Shown in pieces: positions 1 to 5,754 of a stretch of 5,754 nucleotides of DNA (its first letter is position 1; every line of letters begins with the position of its first letter). The notes under the pieces were generated by a model that saw nothing but the letters and a program-made list of their open reading frames with translations, was not told where the DNA came from and did not search any database. Source of the DNA: Deltaproteobacteria bacterium (GTDB lineage: Bacteria > Desulfobacterota > DSM-4660 > Desulfatiglandales > Desulfatiglandaceae); the NCBI GenBank assembly GCA_018644785.1, contig JABGPV010000305.1, forward strand, positions 1-5,754, read 5' to 3'. A program made the translations under genes and the position numbers.

Positions 1-25
1 GATTGAACCTTATAACCAAAATCTT

Positions 26-30
26 GGAGG
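26..30 (+). promoter_or_regulatory. Ribosome binding site of the PGK-like gene
   Basis: A full GGAGG Shine-Dalgarno core lies 7 nt before ATG 38. A closer ATG at 31 is in another frame and abuts the SD, so it cannot use it. The 25 nt upstream contain no clear promoter, and the operon may begin outside the window. Confidence 0.75.
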
Positions 31-37
31 ATGCCAA

Positions 38-1342
38 ATGGAAAAAGGAAAACTGGATCCCCGGTTGAAATTGATCCAGCAGGCGGATTTGAAAGATAAG
101 GTGGTTTTGTTGCGGGTAGACCATAACGTGGTTAAAAAGGGTATCATCAAGGATCCGTACCGCATCGATGCCACCATCGGGACCCTTTACGCCATCGCCG
201 CGGCGGGGGGTAAGCCCATACTCATGAGCCATGTGGGTCGCCCCAGGGACAAAAAAACCGGCGTGATTTCATGCCGGGAAGACCAGTCCGTACTGCCCAT
301 TGTGCGCTATCTCGAACAGAAACTGCCCGTTAGAATCCACCCACAGGAGTTTCCCGTGGATCCCCGGAAAGGGATTACTCACATTGATGATTCCATAAAA
401 CCAACCCTTGAGGCCCTTCGAAAGGGAGATGTCGATATGGTTTATCTCCCCAATTCACGTTGGTTTGCCGGAGAACAGAGCAAAGGACCCGAAAGAGATA
501 CCCTTTCTACTGAATTGGCTGCCATGGCGGATATCTTTGTGAATGACGCATTTGGATCCTGGAGCGTGGCGGTGTCCACCTACGATGTGGCCACTCGCCT
601 GCCTTCATATGCAGGGAATCTGCTTCAAAAGGAAATGGCCAATCTGTATCGTGTTCTGGAACCCGAGAGACCCTTTGTGGGGGTGGTGGCCGGCGCCAAG
701 TACGACACCAAAATCGGCCCCCTCAAAGCCCTTTATAACAAAGTGGATCACCTGATCCTTGGCGGACTCATGTACAATACCTTTCTTTCGGCAAAGTACG
801 GGGTGACCATCAACGGGGTTTCAGCGGAAGACAAGGTGTTGGCAAAGGAATTGGTTGATCTGGATCGGACCGAGGGAAAGATTCTGGAAATGCCCATGCT
901 GGTGGAGTCGGACAGCACCGGGGATCGGACCGAAGGGGGGTATCGCCTGGTTGAAACCGCGCAATTAAAAGAAGGCGGCAGCCTGCAATATATCCTGGAT
1001 GTCCATGAAAAATCATTTCGGGACCCGCGTGTCACGGAAATCATCGGGTCAGCCCGGACTATTTTTGTGAATGCGGTGATGGGTCTGATGCCGCTGTTTT
1101 TCGAAGGGTCCCGGGAACTTTATCGTCTCATAAACGAAAATACTTCCGCTTCGAAGCTTTATGCGGGGGGCGACACGCTCCAGGAACTGAGGAACCTCTG
1201 CCCCGGTATTTATATGGCCGGTCTTGATGATCCGAAAACCTATTATTTCACGGGCGGCGGAAGTGTGCTTGCCGCCATTGAACAGGGGAGCCCCTACAAA
1301 ATGAAGCCTTTTGCGGCATTGCTAAGGGAGGAACCTGCATGA
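38..1342 (+). CDS. pgk: Divergent phosphoglycerate kinase family protein
   Basis: This is a PGK-fold protein of 434 residues, slightly longer than the usual 390-420. PGK transfers phosphate between 1,3-bisphosphoglycerate and ADP in glycolysis and gluconeogenesis in the cytoplasm. Recognisable family motifs, in order, are RVDHNV (26-31, family RVDFNVP), Arg42, SHVGRP (64-69), NSRW (139-142, family ENVRF), VNDAFG (168-173), GAKYDTKI (219-226, both Lys kept), GGLMYNTF (242-249), AGGDT (376-380) and TGGGS (405-409). Several normally near-invariant positions differ. The HRxH that follows NDAFG is SVAV here (176-179), removing the His and Arg that contact 3-phosphoglycerate. The WNGPxGxFE region reads VNAVMGLMPLFFE (344-356). 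The fold assignment is firm. Activity on the normal substrate is uncertain, and this could be a paralogue with another acyl-phosphate substrate. The start is set by the GGAGG at 26-30. The 3' end overlaps the formyltransferase gene by 4 nt. Confidence 0.88.
   Translation: MEKGKLDPRLKLIQQADLKDKVVLLRVDHNVVKKGIIKDPYRIDATIGTLYAIAAAGGKPILMSHVGRPRDKKTGVISCREDQSVLPIVRYLEQKLPVRIHPQEFPVDPRKGITHIDDSIKPTLEALRKGDVDMVYLPNSRWFAGEQSKGPERDTLSTELAAMADIFVNDAFGSWSVAVSTYDVATRLPSYAGNLLQKEMANLYRVLEPERPFVGVVAGAKYDTKIGPLKALYNKVDHLILGGLMYNTFLSAKYGVTINGVSAEDKVLAKELVDLDRTEGKILEMPMLVESDSTGDRTEGGYRLVETAQLKEGGSLQYILDVHEKSFRDPRVTEIIGSARTIFVNAVMGLMPLFFEGSRELYRLINENTSASKLYAGGDTLQELRNLCPGIYMAGLDDPKTYYFTGGGSVLAAIEQGSPYKMKPFAALLREEPA
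1324..1331 (+). promoter_or_regulatory. Ribosome binding site inside the PGK-like gene for the formyltransferase
   Basis: AAGGGAGG lies within the last codons of the PGK-like gene, 7 nt before ATG 1339. The start overlaps the upstream stop as ATGA. This arrangement favours ATG 1339 over the in-frame ATG 1384 and suggests translational coupling. Confidence 0.75.
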
Positions 1343-2136
1343 CCCTGACCCCCCTTTTTGACCCTGAGGAACATCAAAGACCCATGCGGGTGGCCGCCTT
1401 CATGTCCGGCTCGGGCACCAATATCATGCGGCTGCTGGAGCTTGAAAAGGCTCTTGGGGCCCAGGACGGCCGGTCTCCCTTTGAGACCGTTTTTATTTTC
1501 TGCGACCGCTCCGATGGTGTTTCTGCCGGTGAAAAGATTGCCCTTGAAAACGGTCTGCCATATTTCAGCTATGATATCAGGATGTTTCATGTCCGTAGGT
1601 CTATCAAGCGGACGGTTGCAAACAAGGAAGGGCTTGCGGCAAGACGGACCTATGATCGGGTGGCTGAGACGCTGGTGAAGGCTTTTCATATTGATCTCAT
1701 CGCCCTGGGTGGCTATATGAGTTATACGACACTTGGCAGATGTGTCAATGTGCATCCGGCCGATCTTTCTCTGCTGGATTCCCGCGGCAACAGGAAATAC
1801 GTGGGAGACCAGGCGGTTCATGATGCCATTTGCGCCGGGGAGCGGGTGCTGAGATCCTCCACCCTTTGGACGGATGAGGGCGTAGACACGGGACCCCTTC
1901 TCATGGTTTCCGATCCGGTTCCCGTAACGCTTCCGGAACCCCTGAAGGATTTAGTGAGAGACCCGGATCGGCTTGAACAGGTCGTGGATCACCACCAGGA
2001 ACAACTCAAGGAAGCGGGGGACTGGAAAATATTTCCACGTACTATCGAACTCATTGCCCGGGGACGTTTCGCTTTTGACCCGCAGGGGCAGGTCTACCTG
2101 AATGGTGACCCTGTGCCTGGGGGTTTTCGGGAATAA
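1339..2136 (+). CDS. PurN-like phosphoribosylglycinamide formyltransferase family protein
   Basis: The product is a 265-residue formyltransferase-fold protein; E. coli PurN has 212 residues. PurN moves a formyl group from 10-formyl-tetrahydrofolate to GAR in purine synthesis. The N-terminal phosphate-binding loop is SGSGTN (23-28). The catalytic Asn and His are in VNVHP (N137, H139), and the catalytic Asp is in DEGVDTGP (D183). Differences include a charged insertion-like stretch around residues 80-110 (RRSIKRTVANKEGLAARR), a leucine (L176) where PurN has the conserved His of VHFVDE, and a C-terminal extension after about residue 200. The first 15 residues precede the usual PurN start, so ATG 1384 (MRVAAFMSGSG) is an alternative, but the better ribosome binding site serves 1339. 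The 4-nt overlap with the PGK-like gene suggests a coupled pair. It could be the cell's PurN, but the changes leave room for another formyl acceptor, so no gene symbol is given. Confidence 0.85.
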   Translation: MTLTPLFDPEEHQRPMRVAAFMSGSGTNIMRLLELEKALGAQDGRSPFETVFIFCDRSDGVSAGEKIALENGLPYFSYDIRMFHVRRSIKRTVANKEGLAARRTYDRVAETLVKAFHIDLIALGGYMSYTTLGRCVNVHPADLSLLDSRGNRKYVGDQAVHDAICAGERVLRSSTLWTDEGVDTGPLLMVSDPVPVTLPEPLKDLVRDPDRLEQVVDHHQEQLKEAGDWKIFPRTIELIARGRFAFDPQGQVYLNGDPVPGGFRE

Positions 2137-2147
2137 ACAGATTTAGA

Positions 2148-2154
2148 TAAGGAG
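2148..2154 (+). promoter_or_regulatory. Ribosome binding site of hsp20
   Basis: TAAGGAG lies 8 nt before ATG 2163 in a 26-nt intergenic gap. The gap has no room for a terminator, so hsp20 is probably co-transcribed with the formyltransferase. No CIRCE-type or other heat-shock operator is visible. Confidence 0.7.
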
Positions 2155-2162
2155 ATCCTGCC

Positions 2163-2615
2163 ATGAGTGAATTGATCCTTTGGATGGACAAGGAAATGAG
2201 CAAGATGAAGCGCGATATGGATCGTCTTTTCAGGGAATCAAGGCCCGAAATCGGGGTCGGTCTCTTCCAGGAAAAGATTTCGCAGCATATGCCGGTTGAG
2301 ACCTTTATGACCGAAGAGGCCTTTATCATCCGTGCGGTGATTCAGGACGTCGATCCCGAAAATATTGATATATCGGTGAAAGACTACCAGTTGACCATAA
2401 AGGGACGCAAAAAGGAGGAAACTGTGGAGAACGACGGTTATTGCAGGCAAATGGTCCGCAAACTCAGGTCTTTTCAACGAACCGTCCCGCTCCCATTCAA
2501 GGCGGTTCCGGAACAGATCAAAGCGACCCTGAATTCGAATGTATTGGATATCCAAATTCCCAGACAGGACCGGGCGAAACAACGCCGTGTCAGAATTAAG
2601 ATCGCCCGACTTTAG
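2163..2615 (+). CDS. Hsp20/alpha-crystallin family small heat-shock protein
   Basis: This is an ATP-independent holdase that binds unfolding proteins and forms cytoplasmic oligomers. At 150 residues it has the usual length. The N-terminal arm (1-44) is rich in Met and charged residues (MDKEMSKMKRDMDRLF). The alpha-crystallin domain covers about 45-135 and shows the family pattern: DVDPENIDISVKDYQLTIKGRK (62-83, abbreviated as DVDPENID...LTIKG), the FQRTVPLP loop-strand (104-111) and ATLNSNVLDIQIP (121-133). The last normally contains A-x-x-x-N-G-V-L; here the Gly is Asn126. A C-terminal IxI motif (I145-K-I147), which docks neighbouring subunits, is present. The gene lies upstream of a Lon-like protease, which fits a chaperone-protease pairing. 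Its TAG stop shares its final G with the first base of the fold-back element that follows. Confidence 0.93.
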   Translation: MSELILWMDKEMSKMKRDMDRLFRESRPEIGVGLFQEKISQHMPVETFMTEEAFIIRAVIQDVDPENIDISVKDYQLTIKGRKKEETVENDGYCRQMVRKLRSFQRTVPLPFKAVPEQIKATLNSNVLDIQIPRQDRAKQRRVRIKIARL

Positions 2616-2635
2616 GGCCTCGGCAAAAAATAAAT
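2615..2635 (+). repeat. Left terminal inverted repeat of the fold-back element
   Basis: These 21 bp are the exact reverse complement of 2754-2774. The first base is the G of the hsp20 TAG stop. The arm is GC-rich at the tip and A-rich inward. Confidence 0.93.
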
Positions 2636-2673
2636 GCGCAAGATTGCGCCGTATTTTGGTACGTATACAAGGC

Positions 2674-2715
2674 GCATCCACCAGTGCATATTAGTGGATA
2701 TGTGCCGGTGGATGC
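2674..2715 (+). repeat. Inner hairpin at the apex of the fold-back element
   Basis: GCATCCACC (2674-2682) pairs perfectly with GGTGGATGC (2707-2715). After one A-C mismatch the stem continues as 2684-2691 with 2698-2705, including two G-U pairs, and closes on a 6-nt loop TAGTGG (2692-2697). It is not followed by a U-run, so it is not a simple intrinsic terminator by itself. Confidence 0.85.
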
Positions 2716-2753
2716 AACACAGTAGACGGACCAAAGGACAAGCTAGATTGTGT

Positions 2754-2774
2754 ATTTATTTTTTGCCGAGGCCC
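2754..2774 (+). repeat. Right terminal inverted repeat of the fold-back element
   Basis: This is the exact reverse complement of 2615-2635. It ends 13 nt before the ribosome binding site of the protease gene. Confidence 0.93.
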
Positions 2775-2787
2775 ATAAATCGAACCC

Positions 2788-2795
2788 AAAAGGAG
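2788..2795 (+). promoter_or_regulatory. Ribosome binding site that sets the Lon-like protease start
   Basis: AAAAGGAG lies 8 nt before ATG 2804. It supports 2804 as the true start, although the frame opened there closes at TGA 2939-2941 because of the 1-nt shift downstream. No comparable site precedes the ATG at 2634, which lies inside the left terminal repeat. Confidence 0.82.
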
Positions 2796-2803
2796 ATTGA
2801 TCC

Positions 2804-5279
2804 ATGCCCAGAAAAACTTCTTATGAGGAAGTACCCGTCGATAAACTCCGCTGGCGGCTTGATCCCGCCACGCTCCCCTTTAAAAGCACCGATGATCTGG
2901 AACCGCTGGATGAAATCGTGGGTCAAAAAACGGGCTGTTGAGGCTTTTAAATTCGGAATGGGCATTGATAGCCATGGGTACAATGTTTTTGTCACCGGCA
3001 TGCCCGGTACCGGACGGATGTCTACGGTTAGGAAAATGCTGGAAGCGATCTCCAGAAAAGATCGGGTTCCCGATGACCTCTGTTATATCAACAATTTCAA
3101 AAATCCCGAGTCGCCCATACTCCTCCGTCTAAAAGGTGGTGAGGGGGCCGGTTATAAAAAAGATGTTCATGACTTTGTGGAATTGCTCAAAAAACAGATC
3201 CCCATGATCTTTGAAAGCCAGGAATATATCAACACCAAGAAGGAAATCATGGCGACCTATGAGGCCAGAGGGAAAGGATTTTTCAAAAGCCTCGGTGAAA
3301 AGGTGAAAGAAGATGGGTTTGCCCTGGTGGATGTTCAGGTGGGTCAAATCAAACGGCCCGAAGTGATGCCCCTGGTAGACGGAAACCCGACCCACATTGA
3401 CCAGGTTGAAGCCATGGTTGAGAAGGGCCGGTTCCCCAGTGATGAATTTGAAACCATGAAGGAAAAGTACGGTGAACTTAAGGCGCGGGTTGAGCAGATT
3501 TTCATTGAACTGAGAGACATGCAAAAAGAGGTCCAGGAAAAAATCGAAGAGATGGACCGGCAGACCTTCATGGACAATGCATCGGACCTGGCAAAACCGC
3601 TTATGGGAAAGTACAAGGACAAAAGGATTAAGACATATCTTGAAAACATGTTGGAAGATATGGCGAACAACCTGAAGATTTTCAACCCGCAACAACAGCC
3701 TCAGATTCCGGGTGTGCCCTCCCCGTTGTCTACTGATGGAGATCGTTTCCAACCTTATCAGGTCAATCTGCTGGTGGACAACAGTGACCAGAATGCGCCG
3801 CCCGTTATTGTTGAGAGTTATCCCACATACCGCAACATTTTCGGCAGCATCGAACGGATTGTAGATCGGGCCGGCGTCTGGCGAACGGATTTCAGCAAAA
3901 TAAAGGCAGGATCTCTCTTAAAGGCCCTGGGCGGCTACCTGATCATCAATCTTCTGGATGCCATCCAGGAGCCGGGCGTGTGGCAGGCGCTCAAACGGGC
4001 GCTCAAAAGTGAAAAGCTCGAAATTCAAACCTATGATCCCTTTTACCTGTTTACCACCAGCGGCCTGAAGCCTGAAGCCATCGATCTGGATATTAAGATT
4101 GTGGTCATTGGAGACGCCTATCTTTATCACCTGCTGCTCAATTATGACCCTGATATGAAAAAAGTGTTCAAGGTGAGGGCTGATTTTGATACCGCCATGG
4201 ACAAAACAGACGAGAGCATTGGGCAGATTTCACGGTTTATCAGAATGAAAACCATGGAGGAGGAGCTGAAGCCCTTTGACCGGACGGCGGTGGCGCTCCT
4301 GATGGAACAGGCCGTTCGTATGACGGGCCGTCAGGAAAAAATTACCACCAGCTTTCCACAATTGACCGACCTGGTGAGAGAAGCCAATTATGTGGCAAGC
4401 GAGGAAAAGAAAAAAACGGTTGCCGCAAGCCATGTGGAAAAGGCTATCGAATCCCGAAAATTCAGATCCGGCATGGTGGAGGAACACTTGCAGGACATGA
4501 TTGATCGTGGAACGATCATGATCGACCTTGATGGCGAAGTGGTGGGCCAGGTGAACGGACTGGCGGTTTATGCCATGGGCGATTATATGTTCGGCAAACC
4601 CTCCCGCATTACCTGTTCCACCGCCATGGGTCGTGCCGGCATTATCAACATTGAACGGGAGGCGGACCTGTCAGGCAGCACCCATAACAAAGGGGTGTTG
4701 ATACTGGGGGGCTATTTGCGAAAAAAATACGCCCAGGACAAACCCCTGACCATGAGCGCCAGCATTGCGTTTGAACAGTCCTATGGCGGCGTGGACGGCG
4801 ACAGCGCCTCTTCCACGGAAATCTACGCGCTTTTGAGCAGCCTTTCCGAGGTTCCTATCAAACAGACCATTGGCGTGACCGGTTCGGTGAATCAGAACGG
4901 CCAGGTCCAGGCCATTGGGGGGGTCAATGAAAAGATTGAAGGGTTTTTTGACTGCTGCCGGAAAAAAGGCGCCAAGGATTCACAGGGTGTGATGATACCC
5001 GAGAGCAATGTGAAAGATCTCATGCTCAGGCAGGATGTGGTGGAGGCGGTCAGTAAAGGCCAATTTCACATATATCCCGTTAAGACCATCGATCAGGGCA
5101 TTGAAATCCTGACCGGCAGGAAAGCCGGAAAAAGAAAAGCGGACGGGTCCTATCCCAAAGGTTCCATCAGTAAACTGGTGGATGATAAGCTGAAGGAGTT
5201 GGCGGAAGGTCTTAAGAATTTTGCCGGGGACAAGGGTGAAGAGAAAAAGGAAGCAAAAAAAGGGTGCAAACAGTGTTAA
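2804..5279 (+). CDS. Lon-like AAA+ protease (LonB/LonH type), frame interrupted by one base
   Basis: This is an ATP-dependent Ser-Lys protease, probably cytoplasmic, that unfolds and degrades proteins. The N-terminus (VPVDKLRWRLDPATLPF, then LEPLDEIVGQ) reads from ATG 2804, but the rest of the protein is one frame over. Dropping one A from the A6 run 2925-2930 gives VGQKRAVEAF and an 824-residue protein of family-typical length. Numbering on that product: P-loop-like GMPGTGR (65-71), with Arg71 in the Lys position as is common in this subfamily; a charged helical/coiled-coil insert (about 110-290); TDFSKIKAGSL then GGYLIINLLD (D385, Walker B region); a LID (about 480-570); and the Lon proteolytic domain (about 580-775) with VGQVNGLAV, the catalytic Ser667 in DGDSAS and Lys710 in GGVNEK. 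The 43-residue spacing equals that of E. coli Lon S679/K722. The tail is highly charged and ends CKQC. A continuous frame from 2634 is open through the fold-back element, but its first ~100 residues match nothing expected. As written the gene is broken, and a sequencing or assembly error is the likeliest cause. Confidence 0.85.
2925..2930 (+). other. A6 homopolymer at the frameshift point of the protease gene
   Basis: In the frame of ATG 2804 the codons are GGT CAA AAA ACG GGC TGT TGA, so translation stops after 45 residues at 2939-2941. With five A instead of six they read GGT CAA AAA CGG GCT GTT GAG, giving the expected GQKRAVEA. Correction needs a +1 shift (or -2), so this is not a standard -1 slippery heptamer. 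Confidence 0.85.
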
Positions 5280-5292
5280 GAGATAGTGAAGG

Positions 5293-5754
5293 GTGAAAAA
5301 AGAAGATTGGCAGGAAAGGGGAAAAGGGCATCGGGAACGGTTGCGCCAACGGTTTGTAACGGGGGGCCTTGAACAGTTTACCGATGAGGAAGTGGTTGAG
5401 TTCCTTCTGACCCTGGGGACTCCCAGAGGAGACCTGAAAAATGCCGCCCGGGATGCCATGAAAGCATTCGGTACCCTTTCAGGTGTTCTGTCGGCGCCCA
5501 TGGACAAGCTCATGGAGATCAAGGGCATCGGGCAGAAAAATGCCCTTTACCTGGGTTTGGTTCATCAGACGGCCAAACGATATCTTCGAGATCGAGTTGC
5601 CGGAAAAACCTTTTTTGGATCGTCTCAGGCGGTGTTCGATTATCTTTTTCATTCCATGCGGGACCTCAAAAGAGAGGTTTTCAGGGTTTTTTTCCTGACC
5701 CGGAAAAATGAAGTTATTACGGATTGCGATATGTTCGAAGGCGGTTTGACCGGT
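5293..5754 (+). CDS. radC: RadC family (JAB/MPN domain) protein, 3' end beyond the window
   Basis: The reading frame from GTG 5293 stays open to the window edge (154 codons) and is partial at the 3' end. The N-terminal UPF0758/RadC motif GHRERLRQRF (12-21) is followed by DEEVVEFLLTLGTPRGDLK (31-49, the usual D-x-E-L-L-E-x-L-L block). Next come FGTLSGVLSAP (59-69) and a helix-hairpin-helix IKGIGQKNALYL (76-87) that may bind DNA. The MPN/JAB metalloprotease-like domain begins near 107 (SSQAVFDYLF, then REVFRVFFLTRKNEVI, 127-142). Its HxHPSG metal-binding motif lies outside the window. The family was named for DNA repair, but its biochemical role is unsettled. GTG 5293 is chosen because an in-frame TGA lies at 5287-5289 and the next ATG would remove the conserved N-terminus. 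The Shine-Dalgarno is weak: GAAGG directly abuts the start, and the gap after the protease stop is only 13 nt, so re-initiation after the protease is plausible. Confidence 0.92.
   Translation, partial: MKKEDWQERGKGHRERLRQRFVTGGLEQFTDEEVVEFLLTLGTPRGDLKNAARDAMKAFGTLSGVLSAPMDKLMEIKGIGQKNALYLGLVHQTAKRYLRDRVAGKTFFGSSQAVFDYLFHSMRDLKREVFRVFFLTRKNEVITDCDMFEGGLTG

Larger units (their letters stand above)
2615..2774. repeat. 160-bp fold-back (MITE-like) inverted-repeat element
   Basis: The ends are perfect 21-bp inverted repeats (2615-2635 and 2754-2774), each starting from the tip as GGGCCTCGGC followed by six A and TAAAT. Pairing continues inward: 2636-2641 with 2748-2753 (two G-U), 2655-2660 (TTTGGT) with 2730-2735 (ACCAAA), 2662-2664 with 2726-2728, 2666-2668 with 2722-2724, then the inner hairpin at 2674-2715. 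No transposase frame and no clear target-site duplication are visible (left flank CTTTA, right flank ATAAAT). This element accounts for most of the 188-nt gap between hsp20 and the protease gene. It could be a non-autonomous mobile element, a RIP/REP-like repeat or an intercistronic structured RNA. I do not recognise it as a named family. Confidence 0.88.

Noticed and set aside
2615..2774. Intrinsic transcription terminator
   Set aside because: The T6 run (2759-2764) is within the right arm of the stem, not after it, and the inner hairpin has no downstream U-run. The size is also far beyond a normal terminator.
2634..2930. N-terminal part of the long open frame 2634-5279 as genuine protease sequence
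   Set aside because: Its ATG lies inside the left terminal repeat and has no ribosome binding site. The translation crosses the fold-back element and is unlike any Lon-like N-terminus, while the expected N-terminus is encoded from 2804 in another frame.
2921..2935. Programmed -1 ribosomal frameshift site
   Set aside because: The correct protein needs a +1 (or -2) shift. In the starting frame the run is CAA AAA ACG, which does not place A AAA AAC in slippery register, and a -1 shift would not reach the protease frame.
3000..3020. Broken Walker A motif (GTGR instead of GKS/T) as evidence of a dead ATPase
   Set aside because: Arg in this position (GxPGTGR) is, as far as I know, usual in this Lon-like subfamily, so it is not evidence of loss here.
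3129..3752. Long antisense open frames opposite the protease and other genes (also around 1294-1821, 2238-2681 and 4980-5528)
   Set aside because: They are antisense shadows of well-supported + strand genes, lack convincing ribosome binding sites, and show no recognisable domain.
5483..5698. Small + strand open frame overlapping radC
   Set aside because: It is an out-of-frame reading of radC, whose own frame gives the conserved GHRERLRQRF, helix-hairpin-helix and MPN segments.

Overview
The window is a compact, one-directional stretch of bacterial chromosome. Five protein genes lie on the + strand: a divergent phosphoglycerate kinase, a PurN-like formyltransferase, an Hsp20 small heat-shock protein, a LonB/LonH-type AAA+ protease and the 5' part of radC. 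Gaps are short (4-nt overlap, 26 nt, 188 nt, 13 nt) and most genes have a good AGGAG-type ribosome binding site. The protein style and gene content suggest an anaerobic Desulfobacterota-like (deltaproteobacterial) organism, possibly from a metagenome. That placement is an impression from the sequence, not a database result.

Region 1 (1-2136): a 434-residue PGK-fold protein overlaps the formyltransferase gene by ATGA, so the two are probably translationally coupled. Both proteins keep the core of their family but have lost specific conserved residues. The PGK lacks the His-Arg pair that follows the NDAFG motif in the 3-phosphoglycerate site. The formyltransferase keeps the Asn/His/Asp catalytic set but has a Leu where PurN has a conserved His. 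Either they are merely divergent housekeeping enzymes, or they form a pair with an altered substrate.

Region 2 (2137-2803): hsp20 is followed directly by a 160-bp fold-back element (2615-2774). It has perfect 21-bp inverted ends and an inner hairpin, and nearly the whole element can pair with itself. Its first base is the last base of the hsp20 stop codon, and it ends 13 nt before the ribosome binding site of the protease gene. It looks like a MITE or an intercistronic structured RNA. I do not recognise it as a named family.

Region 3 (2804-5279): the Lon-like protease has a Ser-Lys proteolytic dyad and an AAA module with a GxPGTGR P-loop. Its natural N-terminus (ATG 2804) lies in a different frame from the rest of the protein. 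One extra A in the A6 run at 2925-2930 breaks the gene after about 42 residues, and removing it restores an 824-residue family-typical protein. An open frame running in from 2634 through the fold-back element is an artefact of this.

Region 4 (5293-5754): radC starts at a GTG and runs off the window end, showing the N-terminal helical and helix-hairpin-helix part and the beginning of the MPN/JAB domain.

Hsp20 and the Lon-like protease form a plausible protein-quality-control pair. Their link to the upstream metabolic pair and to radC may be only co-directional packing. No tRNA, rRNA, CRISPR array or convincing promoter or intrinsic terminator was seen.
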